DNA from: Collinsella aerofaciens
GTDB taxonomy: Bacteria; Actinomycetota; Coriobacteriia; Coriobacteriales; Coriobacteriaceae
NCBI RefSeq assembly: GCF_902364355.1
Contig: NZ_CABJDK010000012.1
Coordinates: 1-44,227 of the forward strand
Direction: 5' to 3'
DNA: 44,227 nucleotides
This document shows, one piece after another, positions 1 through 8,179 of this stretch; position 1 is the first letter of the stretch; each line of letters opens with the position of its first letter. The notes below the pieces were generated by a model that was not told the origin of the DNA, did not search any database, and saw only the letters and a program-made list of their open reading frames with translations. The translations under genes and the position numbers were made by a program.

Positions 1-476
1 CCGGGGGCGGGAATCGCGCACTCCATATTTTGTTCACAAATGAATAGGTCCCTCAGTCACGTCACTGAGGTTATAACTGAAGCATCAGCTTCTGATATTG
101 GCGGTGACCAGCTGGTTTATAGATGTTGAGGCATCGGTCATCTCTGGAGCGCCACTTTACTCCAAAAGCATCGGTTATTTGTTTCCCGTCGGTAAAAGGC
201 AGGTTTTGTTCGCCAAGCGTTCCTATATATAGAAGTTCGGGTTCGAACCGTGCATCGGTAACAAAAAAGCGACCAGCCGGAGCCGATCGCTTTCTATTCT
301 ATGCTGGAGCATCCAGAGGGGTTCTTCCGAACTCATTTTCTCGCTGCCATTCATGCTTTCGAAGCATCTTTCTACAGCCCTCGTTGTCTATCCTCGTATC
401 TCACAGGTCTTCCGGAAATTCACAAGCAGTCTTAGGGTCAATTTAGTTCTGCTTTCAGAGACTTGTTTGAGAGTTT
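1..476. other. Non-coding left edge with decayed repeat
   Basis: I see no convincing gene here. The stretch holds a 7-bp hairpin (CCTCAGT/ACTGAGG, 51-70) followed by a short TTATA run, which could be a weak terminator for a gene to the left. It also holds one copy of a 72-bp repeat (236-307), described separately. The open frame at 123-446 has no ribosome binding site and no recognisable protein features. Confidence 0.5.
236..307. repeat. 72-bp repeat, copy A (tRNA-downstream type)
   Basis: This copy shares with 1401-1473 the order GGGTTCGAACC, then ACAAAAAAGCG, a GC-rich hairpin, CGCTTT, and CTATTCTATG. In copy B this segment is the terminator region directly downstream of tRNA-Lys. Copy A has no intact tRNA beside it; the sequence just to the right (GAGGGGTTC TTC CGAACTC) could be a decayed T-arm. 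The two copies flank the traX gene, so copy A may mark a lost tRNA gene or an old insertion junction. That interpretation is inference. Confidence 0.6.
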
Positions 477-1274
477 TTAAAGACAGTTCAAAACAATAAG
501 TGAGACACCATAAAGCAGAGCAAGATGAGCCGGATAGAAAATGTAGAAGAAATATTTGAGCTTCAGCCCTCGCTTGCCATTATAAAGATTGATAAGCAGC
601 AACGAAACGACCGCGGCAGCAACATCAGGATTAAATATATTAGCTGTAGCAAACTCAAATCCGCCGCCAACTATATGGCATGACGAAAGGAGCACTGCGC
701 ATACTGCAGCAAAGAACATCTTGGCCTTGCTGTCGTGGAATAAATAGAATGCAGCCACAAGCAGAATGCCATACACACCGCCATCTAGTTTAGTGTATTC
801 AGCTGCCAGTGCTGTCAAAACAATCAGAGCAGTTTCTGCGATGTACCTCTTCCATTTTGAAAGGCTTTGTATCTTTTCCAGAATTATCAAGAAGACCAAG
901 CAAAGCAGGAGCTCACACATAACATTTTGTTGCCGAAGGTCAAATAGTTGCCCGGTTTGAACGAAATCGTATATGGGCTCCGCAATGATTGCGAAGACAA
1001 GCATATTTCGCAGGTACCTCTTTATGTCATGAGTATGCAAAAATCCCTCAACTATCAAAAAGCAAAATAAGGGAAATGCAATTCTGCCAAGAACATGAAG
1101 CACATCCGAAGCCTCGCTTAGAATCGCCCACTGTTCGTCTGATATCTGATTGTACGATGCGTGAGTCATGATTCCATTGGTCAGGACGATCCTGCTTACA
1201 TGATCGAGAACCATCGAAATGGCCGCTATTATCTTTAATGTGCTGCCGCTAATTCCGTATCTATCTGTTTTCAT
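477..1274 (-). CDS. TraX family membrane protein
   Basis: The 265-residue product is a multi-pass membrane protein. It begins with a TraX-like signature: SGSTLKIIAAISMVLDHVSR near residues 9-28, followed by about seven or eight hydrophobic segments and short charged loops. TraX proteins are membrane acyltransferases; the founding member N-acetylates F pilin, while chromosomal Gram-positive homologues have unknown acceptors, possibly surface glycans. The ATG at 1274 is preceded by AAAGGAAAACGAA, an acceptable ribosome site. The gene stands alone, with no conjugation genes nearby, and is visibly more AT-rich than its neighbours. It lies between two copies of a tRNA-associated repeat, which hints at acquisition. 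Family assignment is fairly sure; the substrate is unknown. Confidence 0.8.
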   Translation of the reverse strand: MKTDRYGISGSTLKIIAAISMVLDHVSRIVLTNGIMTHASYNQISDEQWAILSEASDVLHVLGRIAFPLFCFLIVEGFLHTHDIKRYLRNMLVFAIIAEPIYDFVQTGQLFDLRQQNVMCELLLCLVFLIILEKIQSLSKWKRYIAETALIVLTALAAEYTKLDGGVYGILLVAAFYLFHDSKAKMFFAAVCAVLLSSCHIVGGGFEFATANIFNPDVAAAVVSLLLINLYNGKRGLKLKYFFYIFYPAHLALLYGVSLIVLNCL

Positions 1275-1294
1275 TTCGTTTTCCTTTCTTTGGG

Positions 1295-1331
1295 TGGGCC
1301 GTCAGAGGTTCGGCCTGCTCTGCAGACGGCC
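1295..1331 (-). pseudogene. Internally deleted tRNA-Lys remnant
   Basis: On the + strand, bases 1295-1312 match the 3' end of the intact tRNA-Lys (1471-1488) at 17 of 18 positions. Bases 1314-1323 (CCTGCTCTGC) then match its D-arm region, and the segment ends with ACGGCC, matching the 5' acceptor. The whole anticodon region is missing. It is therefore a broken copy of the adjacent tRNA gene, left by duplication or by integration/excision at the tRNA 3' end. Confidence 0.65.
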
Positions 1332-1415
1332 GCTGCGGCGCTTCGCGCCTTGCGCGCTGCGCTGGCAAACGCTCACGCGTTTACTCAGCTCCGCGCCCTT
1401 TCGGGTTCGAACCCA
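1332..1415. repeat. Hairpin-rich tRNA-associated element (Lys copy)
   Basis: This stretch holds GGCGC-TTC-GCGCC (1337-1349) and AAACGC-TCAC-GCGTTT (1367-1382), then CCCTTTCGGGTTCGAACCC, which looks like a T-arm. The same order (short perfect hairpins, AAACGC/GCGTTT stem, CCCTGTCGGGTTCGAGTCCC) occurs beside tRNA-Gly at 12784-12895. No coding potential is apparent. Its function is unknown. Confidence 0.55.
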
Positions 1416-1473
1416 TGTCGCGGCAACAAAAAAGCGGCCGGCATCCGCCAGTCGCTTTTCTATTCTATGGTGG
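1401..1473. repeat. 72-bp repeat, copy B (at tRNA-Lys 3' end)
   Basis: This is the second copy of the repeat at 236-307. It contains a T-arm-like palindrome, the tRNA-Lys terminator hairpin and CTATTCTATGGTGG running into the CCA end of tRNA-Lys. Confidence 0.6.
1428..1460 (-). terminator. Terminator of tRNA-Lys
   Basis: Read on the - strand, AGCGACTGGCGGATGCCGGC forms an imperfect GC-rich stem closing on CCGCT and is followed by six T residues. It sits about 8 nt past the tRNA CCA end. The + strand also has a short T run after the hairpin, so it may act in both directions. Confidence 0.7.
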
Positions 1474-1543
1474 GCCGTCAGGGGTTCGAACCCTGGACCT
1501 TGGGATTAAAAGTCCCCTGCTCTGCCAGCTGAGCTAACGGCCC
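1468..1543 (-). tRNA. tRNA-Lys (anticodon UUU)
   Basis: The - strand folds into a full cloverleaf. The acceptor stem is GGGCCGT/ACGGCCC, the anticodon loop is CTTTTAA with anticodon TTT, and the T-arm contains GGTTCGAACC. The CCA tail is encoded (1468-1470). A terminator follows, and a broken copy of the gene lies 140 nt downstream. Confidence 0.95.
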
Positions 1544-1552
1544 GCGGGTGGC

Positions 1553-1581
1553 ATTGTACCACGGTCTGGGGCTATTCCCAA
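1553..1581 (-). promoter_or_regulatory. Candidate tRNA-Lys promoter
   Basis: On the - strand TTGGGA (1581-1576) and TACAAT (1558-1553) are separated by 17 bp, and the -10 ends 10 nt before the mature tRNA 5' end. The -35 lies over the last codons of the aminopeptidase gene. Confidence 0.5.
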
Positions 1582-2852
1582 CTCCATTGGCCGTTCTGGA
1601 AAATCACAACTTCACGTCCATCAGGCGTAATGCCCGTAATATCGATATCGTCCGTGCCGATCATAAAATCGACGTGCGTGCTCGAGACGTTAACGCCATG
1701 CTCCAGGAGCTCCTCCTTGGACATGTCATACCCACCCTCGATGCATTCGGGGAAACCGACACCCAGCGCGAGATGGCAGCTAGCGTTCTCATCATAGAGC
1801 GTGTCATAGAATAGAACGCCACTTTCACGGATCGGCGTGTTCTTGGAGATAAGCGCGACCTCACCCAGATGAGCGGCACCTTCATCGGTGTCAATAATGC
1901 TCGCAAGCGTCGCCTTACCCACGCGGGCATCGTAGTCCACTACGCGGCCCGCCTCGAACTTAATCCAAAAATCGTCAACCTTGTTACCGTGGTGAATGAG
2001 CGGCATAGCCGAATACACGATACCGTCGGCACGCATACGATCAGGCGAGGTGAAGACTTCCTCGGTGGGAATGTTGGGGAAGAAGGGGTGCCCATCGGGC
2101 GTCTTGCCCTTGCCGCCGGCCCACTCGTGACCTTTCGTCATGCCAATCGTCAGATCGGTTCCATTTGCCGAGGTGTAATGCAGGTAGTCGAAACGATTGT
2201 CGTTCAGGAAACGCAGGTTCTTTTCGAATGCGGCGTCATGGAGTTCCCAGTCGCTCTCCGGGTCCTGGCCATCGGCGCGAGCGGTATGCAGAATCGCATT
2301 CCACAGCTTATAGATTGCAACCTCATCGGCGTCTCCCGGGAACACCTCGCGCGCCCAGGCAACGACCGGAGCGCCGGCGATGCACCACGGATTGATGTTG
2401 TAATCCAGTCCACGGCGGAAAACTTTGCACTGCGTATTCCTCGCCTTGGATGCCGCGGCCGGCTTGGCTGGATCGATGCCCTTGAGGGCTGCAGGATCCG
2501 CACCCTCAATAAAGATAAAGCAGGCGCCATCCTGGGCCAGGGAATCCAACTGCAGGCGCTTCCACTCGGGCGTCTGCTCAAAATAGCTTTTATCGACATG
2601 CTCGTACGTAAGCCTTGTCACGGCGTCATCGGCCCAAATGACTGTCACGTGGCCAGCGCCGGCGGCATAAGCCTCCGCGACCACCACGCGGGCAAAAGGC
2701 GCGCACTCGACCGGAGACTGAACGACAACCTCCTGGCCGGGCTTGACGTTTACGCCCTTGCGGACAACCAGACGCGCATAGTTTTTAATCTTGGGCTCCA
2801 GGGCCTTCATGCCCTCCAGGGCTTCTTCGACCGTCAGGGCAGCTCGAATCAT
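1572..2852 (-). CDS. M29 family aminopeptidase
   Basis: This 426-residue cytosolic metallo-aminopeptidase belongs to the M29 (AmpS/thermophilic aminopeptidase) family, which removes N-terminal residues from peptides using a two-metal centre. Family hallmarks visible are FPNIPTEEVFTSP, the metal-binding stretch FYDTLYDENASCHLALG near residue 350, and a C-terminal STHVDFMIGTDDIDITG. The length is close to the usual ~410. I place the start at the second ATG (2852), because GGAG sits 6 nt before it; the upstream ATG at 2864 has no ribosome site. It follows a terminator, so it is probably a single-gene unit. The role in peptide turnover is inferred from the family. Confidence 0.9.
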   Translation of the reverse strand: MIRAALTVEEALEGMKALEPKIKNYARLVVRKGVNVKPGQEVVVQSPVECAPFARVVVAEAYAAGAGHVTVIWADDAVTRLTYEHVDKSYFEQTPEWKRLQLDSLAQDGACFIFIEGADPAALKGIDPAKPAAASKARNTQCKVFRRGLDYNINPWCIAGAPVVAWAREVFPGDADEVAIYKLWNAILHTARADGQDPESDWELHDAAFEKNLRFLNDNRFDYLHYTSANGTDLTIGMTKGHEWAGGKGKTPDGHPFFPNIPTEEVFTSPDRMRADGIVYSAMPLIHHGNKVDDFWIKFEAGRVVDYDARVGKATLASIIDTDEGAAHLGEVALISKNTPIRESGVLFYDTLYDENASCHLALGVGFPECIEGGYDMSKEELLEHGVNVSSTHVDFMIGTDDIDITGITPDGREVVIFQNGQWSWE

Positions 2853-2880
2853 GTGCCACTCCATCTATCTATAGAACAGT

Positions 2881-2912
2881 AAAAAGGCGCGCCGCAAAAA
2901 CGACGCGCCTTA
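2881..2912 (-). terminator. Rho-independent terminator
   Basis: On the - strand AAGGCGCGTCG-TTTTTG-CGGCGCGCCTT forms a strong hairpin followed by TTTTTA. It ends the purC/small membrane protein unit and lies just upstream of the aminopeptidase start. Confidence 0.85.
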
Positions 2913-2941
2913 TATCTTAGCGATAAGTATGCATGCAAACG

Positions 2942-3517
2942 CTACTTCTTCTTGGAGTCCTTTTTGTCCTCCTCGGCAGCTGCGCGCTCGATAAGAGCGG
3001 TGAGCTTATTCTCGGACATGCCTTCGGCCTGCGCGCGGTACATGTTGCGCAAGGGACGAATACGAGCGAAGTCATAGATAAAGTCACCCAGGATGATGAC
3101 ATAGGACACAACGATGCCAACCATCTGAACAGGACTGGACACCGTGCCGCCGGGAACGAAGTAGAACGAAACCCAAATTGCCACGATGAACACCATGCCG
3201 ATAGCGAGCACGGCCCACCAAATACGGCGGCGCTTGGTGTAGTCCTCATCCTGCTTGAGAAGGATATTCGACACCGTGTAGATGCGATCCTCGCGGGCGC
3301 GCTGCTTGGCCTTGCGGGCGCGCTTCTCCTCTTTAGAGAGGCCCTCGAGGTTCTCGCCCTTCTCGAGCTCTTTGCGGCGAGCTTTAGACGAAGCTGGCAC
3401 GACGCGGACAGAGCTCGCTGCCTGACGGGCGGGCTTAGCAGATGCGGCGGACTTGCGCGCAACCCCGGTAACTTCGTGGGATTGCGTGCGCTTGTTCGTG
3501 GCGCTACGGGTACTCAC
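2942..3517 (-). CDS. Small two-helix membrane protein, unknown function
   Basis: I do not recognise a named family for this 191-residue protein. It starts with about 95 residues rich in Lys, Arg, Ser and Ala, probably cytosolic and disordered. Two hydrophobic helices follow (about 100-121 and 130-150), separated by a short FVPGGTVSSP loop, and the protein ends in a charged KKDSKKK tail. Both ends should therefore face the cytoplasm. The start is GTG at 3517, directly abutting the purC stop (TAAGTG), with AAGGAG inside the end of purC. The two genes are thus translated from one message, and the terminator at 2881-2912 follows. The link to purine synthesis may only be positional. Confidence 0.75.
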   Translation of the reverse strand: MSTRSATNKRTQSHEVTGVARKSAASAKPARQAASSVRVVPASSKARRKELEKGENLEGLSKEEKRARKAKQRAREDRIYTVSNILLKQDEDYTKRRRIWWAVLAIGMVFIVAIWVSFYFVPGGTVSSPVQMVGIVVSYVIILGDFIYDFARIRPLRNMYRAQAEGMSENKLTALIERAAAEEDKKDSKKK

Positions 3518-4405
3518 TTATGCGTTCTCCTTCATACTTGTGAACTGGGAGCCCGTGATAATCTGGAAGGCCTCGCGATAGCGCTCGGACGTGCCATCGA
3601 TGACCTCGGCGGGCAGGTGCGGGGTCTCCCCCGTCATATCCCAGTTGGCTTTGAGCCAATTGCGGACGAATTGTTTGTCGTAGCTGGGCTGAATCTTGCC
3701 CTCCTCGTAGCTGGCGGCAGGCCAGAAACGGCTGGAGTCGGGCGTGAGGCACTCGTCGATCAGCGTGACCTTGCCATCGATGACACCAAACTCAAACTTA
3801 GTGTCGGCGATGATGATGCCACGGGTCGCTGCATACTCGGCGGCAGCCTTGTAGATCTTGAGGGAAAGGTCGCGAATCTGCGTGGCGATGTCCTCGCCCA
3901 CGATCTCGCAGCAACGCTCGAACGAGATGTTCTCGTCGTGGTCACCGATCTCGGCCTTCGTGGACGGCGTGAACAGCGGCTCGGGGAGCTTGGAGGCCTC
4001 GGTTAGACCCTCAGGCAGCTGGATGCCGCAGACGGTGCCGTTCTCGTCATAGGTCTTCTTGCCCGAACCGGTCAGATAGCCGCGGACGATGCACTCGATA
4101 GGAATCGTCTGGGCCTTCTTGACCAGCATGGCGCGGCCTGCGAGGTAGTCACGATACTCGGCAAACTCCTCGGGGAAATCCGCCGGGTCGATGGAAACGA
4201 GGTGGTTGGGAACGATGCCGGCAAACTTATCGAACCAGAATGCCGAGATGCGGTTGAGCACCTCTCCCTTAAACGGAATCTCGTCGGGAAGAATGAAGTC
4301 GAACGCAGAAATGCGGTCGGTGGCGACCATCAGCAGGTTTTCACCGGCATCGTAGATATCACGAACCTTGCCACGGGAATCCGGACGACGCTCCATCGTT
4401 GTCAC
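3518..4405 (-). CDS. purC: SAICAR synthetase (PurC)
   Basis: This is phosphoribosylaminoimidazole-succinocarboxamide synthase, which joins CAIR and aspartate using ATP in de novo purine synthesis. The ATP-site motif GKVRDIYD and the TDRISAFD signature are near the N-terminus; ADTKFEFG and LIDECLTPDSSRFW, typical of the family, are in the C-terminal half. At about 295 residues it is the longer class of PurC. I choose GTG at 4405, which has AAGGAG 8 nt upstream; the alternative GTG at 4414 overlaps the ribosome site. It is coupled to the small membrane protein downstream. purB, the next enzyme, is at 11309-12655, in the same orientation but a separate unit. Confidence 0.95.
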   Translation of the reverse strand: MTTMERRPDSRGKVRDIYDAGENLLMVATDRISAFDFILPDEIPFKGEVLNRISAFWFDKFAGIVPNHLVSIDPADFPEEFAEYRDYLAGRAMLVKKAQTIPIECIVRGYLTGSGKKTYDENGTVCGIQLPEGLTEASKLPEPLFTPSTKAEIGDHDENISFERCCEIVGEDIATQIRDLSLKIYKAAAEYAATRGIIIADTKFEFGVIDGKVTLIDECLTPDSSRFWPAASYEEGKIQPSYDKQFVRNWLKANWDMTGETPHLPAEVIDGTSERYREAFQIITGSQFTSMKENA

Positions 4406-4514
4406 GTGAGTCACTCCTTACCAAAATACGACAGTAATGCGGGTTCTTTCCCGCACGTTTTCGCAAACTCGGAGCGGCAGGGACGAAACCCCTCCTTCAC
4501 CGAATAGCGAAAAG

Positions 4515-6080
4515 CTAGTGCTCCATTGTAGTAGATGCCGCGTCCGCCGTGTGCTCGCGAGGCAGATGAATCGTAAAAGTCGTACCCTTTCCAAGCTCCG
4601 ACTCCACGGATATGTAGCCGTGATGGCGCTCGACGATCTGTTTAGTCACGGCGAGGCCCACGCCCAGACCGCCCGCCTCACGGGCACGGCTGGCATCGGC
4701 GCGCCAAAAACGGCCGAAGATGCGCGACAAGTCATCCTTGGCAATACCGATGCCGGTATCAGAAACGGCAATGCTGACGTGTTTGCGGTCACTGAGCACC
4801 GACACCACGACCCAACCGCCCTCGGGGGTGTAGCGCATGGCGTTGCTCATGAGATTGATGACGCATTGTGTGATCATGTCGGGATCGGCTTCGACGACAT
4901 CGTCGTGACCTTGGGTCTCGTCAGCAAAGCGCAAGCGCAGATCGCGGTCGACAAACAGGCGCTCCTGGGCATTGACGATGGAACGCACGAAAGGAACCAT
5001 GTCCACCGGCTCAAGGTTGAGCGGAGCCGTGCTGTTTTCCATGCGCGACAGGTCGAGCATCTGCTGCACCAGACGAGCCAGGCGACGCGTCTCGGAAGCA
5101 ACAGTCTCCAAGTGCTCATCGTCGGTAGGATATACGCCATCCTGCATGGCCTCGACCGTTGCGAGCATGGCCATAAGCGGAGTACGAAGTTCGTGAGCCA
5201 CGTCCGAGGTCAAACGTTTCTCGTGTTTCATATCCTTCTCGAGCGAAGTGGCCATCTCATCGAACGTCTCGCCCAGTTGATCGATCTCGTCATCGCCGCG
5301 CAAGCCCGTACGAGCAGACAGATCGCCATCGCGAATTTGCTTGGCCGTGCTGGTAATACGGTGAATCGGCTTGGTGAGCATGCGCGACACGAGTGATCCG
5401 ATAACGACCGAAATGCAAACTGCAACAACCGCAGCAAGGGCCATGGCGTTAAAGGTCTTCTCCCTAAACGCAGAATCTGCCTTGGTGAGCAAGGCATCGG
5501 AGCCGATGGCCCACAGCTTTACTTGTCCGACATGCTCGCCGGAAGACGTTATGATTTCGACGTTTGCAACGCTATCGGAGCCGGTGGGAGCCGACGAGAC
5601 CGGACTATGCGATGCTTTTTTCCCGCTCGAGCTGCTCGACGGCGATTCGTTCTCGCGCACATCGGCGGTCGCGCTTGCCGAAGGCCATGAGTCGTCATAA
5701 ACGACAACGCCTTTCTTGTTGACGACCTGCATACCCAAATCGTCGGACACCAAACTCGATGTCGCGACCGTACGTAGCTCGCCCGCAGTCCAATTGCCGT
5801 TTTCCTCATACGACGTCGCAAGCTTTTCGGCAGCGGAATTTGCGATTTCGACGATATTGGAGCGCGTGTAATCCGAAAAGACCGTGCCCCACACAACAGA
5901 GACCACGCCCACCAGCACCAATACCGTCATGAGCGATGTCAGAGCAAAAGCAAGTGCCATGCGCGAGGGATAGCTCATCGTTGGCCGTGAATCGGAGCGA
6001 GGCGTGTTCCAACTAGCCTTGGAACACGCCTCGCTCTCCTGCTTGTGCTTTTGTCCGATTTCAAAGCGCGCAGGTGTCAT
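4515..6080 (-). CDS. Sensor histidine kinase
   Basis: This 521-residue membrane histidine kinase has TM1 at about 41-68, an extracytoplasmic domain at 69-210 with a Ser-rich low-complexity stretch (146-170), TM2 at about 211-233 and a HAMP linker to about 286. HisKA carries the phosphorylated His296 (SDVAHELRTP), and the HATPase domain shows N box NLMSNAMRYTPEG, G1 SDTGIGI and G2 GGLGVGLAV. It lies 11 nt downstream of the response regulator gene and surely works with it. The ribosome site for ATG 6080 is weak (AGGG), so an internal start such as Met35 cannot be excluded. The signal sensed cannot be told from the sequence. Confidence 0.92.
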   Translation of the reverse strand: MTPARFEIGQKHKQESEACSKASWNTPRSDSRPTMSYPSRMALAFALTSLMTVLVLVGVVSVVWGTVFSDYTRSNIVEIANSAAEKLATSYEENGNWTAGELRTVATSSLVSDDLGMQVVNKKGVVVYDDSWPSASATADVRENESPSSSSSGKKASHSPVSSAPTGSDSVANVEIITSSGEHVGQVKLWAIGSDALLTKADSAFREKTFNAMALAAVVAVCISVVIGSLVSRMLTKPIHRITSTAKQIRDGDLSARTGLRGDDEIDQLGETFDEMATSLEKDMKHEKRLTSDVAHELRTPLMAMLATVEAMQDGVYPTDDEHLETVASETRRLARLVQQMLDLSRMENSTAPLNLEPVDMVPFVRSIVNAQERLFVDRDLRLRFADETQGHDDVVEADPDMITQCVINLMSNAMRYTPEGGWVVVSVLSDRKHVSIAVSDTGIGIAKDDLSRIFGRFWRADASRAREAGGLGVGLAVTKQIVERHHGYISVESELGKGTTFTIHLPREHTADAASTTMEH

Positions 6081-6091
6081 ATGTGATTTCC

Positions 6092-6814
6092 CTATTTCTC
6101 GTCCGACTTATCGGTCTTGGCCGGAGCCTCGAAGCGATAGCCGACACCGTGGACGGTGTAGAGCCACTTGGGCTTCTTGGGATCATCGCCCAGCTTGGCG
6201 CGAAGGTTCTTCACGTGGCTATCGATGGTGCGCTCATAGCCCTCAAAGTCGTAGCCGAGCACCTTCTCGACCAGCTCCATGCGGTTGTAGACGCGACCGG
6301 GGTGACGGGCAAGCGTGGTGAGCAGCTTAAACTCGGAAGCCGTCAGGTCGACTTCCTTGCCCTCGACCAAAATCTTGTGGCCCGAGATATCGATGACCAG
6401 ATCGCCGAAGTCGAGTACCTCGACGGCTGGCTCGTCGGCCTGATGGGCACGGCGGAACAGAGCGCGAACGCGCGCGACAAGCTCGCGCGGCGAGAACGGC
6501 TTAATCAGATAGTCGTCGGCGCCGAGCTCAAGACCGATAATACGGTCCTCGATCTCGCCCTTGGCAGTCAGCATGATGATGGGGACATCCGAGGTATCGC
6601 GAATGGTGCGGCAAACGCGCTCGCCGGGGATCTTGGGGAGCATAAGGTCGAGCACGACCAGGTCAAACTGATGCTTCTCGAACTCCTCGATCGCGGACTG
6701 GCCGTCGCCGACACCCACAACCCAGTAGCTTTCGCGCTCGAGATAGGCAGCGACGGCGTCACGGATTGCCTTCTCATCCTCGACCAGCAGAATCTTTTTT
6801 GCATCTGAAGCCAT
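6092..6814 (-). CDS. OmpR/PhoB-type response regulator
   Basis: This 240-residue DNA-binding response regulator has a receiver domain (about 7-120) with acidic pocket VEDE, phospho-acceptor Asp56 (VLDLMLP), switch Thr in MLTAKGE and Lys in IKPFS. The C-terminal winged helix (about 138-235) ends with the family hallmark GYRF. I place the start at ATG 6814, which has GGGGGG 7 nt upstream; the longer reading from TTG 6835 would include that ribosome site. It is the first gene of a two-gene unit with the histidine kinase. The target genes are unknown. By family it should bind DNA as a dimer after phosphorylation. Confidence 0.93.
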   Translation of the reverse strand: MASDAKKILLVEDEKAIRDAVAAYLERESYWVVGVGDGQSAIEEFEKHQFDLVVLDLMLPKIPGERVCRTIRDTSDVPIIMLTAKGEIEDRIIGLELGADDYLIKPFSPRELVARVRALFRRAHQADEPAVEVLDFGDLVIDISGHKILVEGKEVDLTASEFKLLTTLARHPGRVYNRMELVEKVLGYDFEGYERTIDSHVKNLRAKLGDDPKKPKWLYTVHGVGYRFEAPAKTDKSDEK

Positions 6815-6869
6815 AACACGGCCCCCCTGTCTCAATTAGCTAAGAACAAGCCCATTTTAACGCACCTGA

Positions 6870-6908
6870 GCCCGCCGGATGCCGCTATGACGCGGCAGCT
6901 CGGCGGGC
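6870..6908 (-). terminator. Strong hairpin, possible terminator
   Basis: GCCCGCCG-GAT-GCCGC pairs with GCGGC-AGCT-CGGCGGGC to make a long two-part stem between the lipoprotein gene and the response regulator gene. There is no clear T run on the - strand, so it may be a weak terminator or attenuator rather than a full stop. Confidence 0.4.
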
Positions 6909-6967
6909 GGTACTCACAATTACAACGCGTTTATTCCCCTGTTGGCGCCTTTTTAACCCCTCTAAGC

Positions 6968-8179
6968 TTAAAGAGAGAATAGGCGTGCCGTGACCGTCTC
7001 TGGTATACCCTGGCTGTTGCGCACCGTGGCGTACGTAAGGAATGAGTCCGATTTTCCCGCCGTAGCTGGATAATCGCCATACTCCAAAGCGCGGTCGGGC
7101 GACAGCAGCGAGCCATAGGTCTTGGCAGAGGTGTCGATCAGGAAATGCGATGCCTGCACCTTAACAAGGTATTTATTCTTCTTGCCAGCCGCACATGCGA
7201 GCGGCTCGCGTGACAGGAAGAGGTACGGCCCTCCCTCATTACCGATATACGTGCCCATGTTGCCCAAGCTGCCCACGCCACTATACGTCGCCTCAATGGA
7301 GAACACGAAGGTGTCGCCCATATACACGGCCTCGAAAGGCGAAACCGACGAAGGAAGCACCAGCTGAGCTCGCTTCGTGTTGTTGCCGTCAGTCAGGTCG
7401 ATCGCCGTCATACCGTAATAGACGCCCTCATCATTGTGCACGCGGGGCGAGATGGTCAGGATGCCGTCGCTCACACGCGGGGCGGATGCGAAGCGCCCCG
7501 TCGACTTCCAAATAGTCTCAGGCTTGGACTCGCTGGGCGACTGACGGTAGCAGTACGAATCGTTACTCGTCTTGCTGCCGCCGGACGAGGGCATCTTATA
7601 CCAGATGACCGACGACCCATACGCTGTGAAGAGCGGCGGATCATAGTCCTTGCCACCCCGATCGAGCTCAACCACGTCGCCAGAGAGCGAAGCGCCCGAC
7701 AGATTTTGAGCGTAGAGCTTCCACGATGAATTGGCAAAGTTCATCTCAACCCACGCAAACACGCCATCGCCGGCACGGACATCGTAAAATGCATATCCCG
7801 TGCCCTCGATAGGATCCTCGATTAATGTGGTAAGCGAGCCGTCGCCCAAGTTGAGCACGCCAAGCGTGTTGGCATGTAACGCAGACGCCGGGGCCATCAT
7901 CGCCGCGGCGTAATCGCCGTCGCAGTAGTACAGCAGCGTACCCAAGGGCAATGTCCATGTCGCCATGGGCTCAAGATCGATATCGACGGCCTCATACTCA
8001 TCCGTGATCGAGACAATCTTTGAGTCGTCTTTGATAACCTGCGGCTCGCCGGCGGCGTCGTCGCTGGTACCCGTTTTCTTTGAGCATCCGGCAAGCACCG
8101 TGGCAGCGCCCGCGGCAGCCCCTCCGAGCACAAAGCCGCGGCGCGATATTCCGTTCTTGATCTGGTCGGCGATACTCAT
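6968..8179 (-). CDS. Tat-type lipoprotein, probably beta-propeller
   Basis: This 403-residue exported protein of unknown function has an N-terminus with a twin-arginine start (ISRRGFVLGGAAAGAATVLAGC). It ends in a lipobox, so the folded protein is likely carried by Tat and lipid-anchored at Cys near residue 32. The rest has repeated short strands with Trp/Tyr-Gly turns (for example GVFAWVEMNF, GSSVIWYKMP), suggestive of a beta-propeller; this is inference. The start is ATG 8179, overlapping the stop of the upstream TSCPD gene by one base (TAATG), so the pair is translationally coupled. A longer reading to 8233 would run through that gene. No catalytic motif is visible. Confidence 0.85.
   Translation of the reverse strand: MSIADQIKNGISRRGFVLGGAAAGAATVLAGCSKKTGTSDDAAGEPQVIKDDSKIVSITDEYEAVDIDLEPMATWTLPLGTLLYYCDGDYAAAMMAPASALHANTLGVLNLGDGSLTTLIEDPIEGTGYAFYDVRAGDGVFAWVEMNFANSSWKLYAQNLSGASLSGDVVELDRGGKDYDPPLFTAYGSSVIWYKMPSSGGSKTSNDSYCYRQSPSESKPETIWKSTGRFASAPRVSDGILTISPRVHNDEGVYYGMTAIDLTDGNNTKRAQLVLPSSVSPFEAVYMGDTFVFSIEATYSGVGSLGNMGTYIGNEGGPYLFLSREPLACAAGKKNKYLVKVQASHFLIDTSAKTYGSLLSPDRALEYGDYPATAGKSDSFLTYATVRNSQGIPETVTARLFSL

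Noticed and set aside
123..446. 107-residue open frame in the left edge
   Set aside because: No ribosome site, spans the repeat and hairpin, composition is not protein-like.
236..1473. Repeats as a CRISPR array
   Set aside because: Only two copies, 1.1 kb apart, with terminator-like structure and no cas genes.
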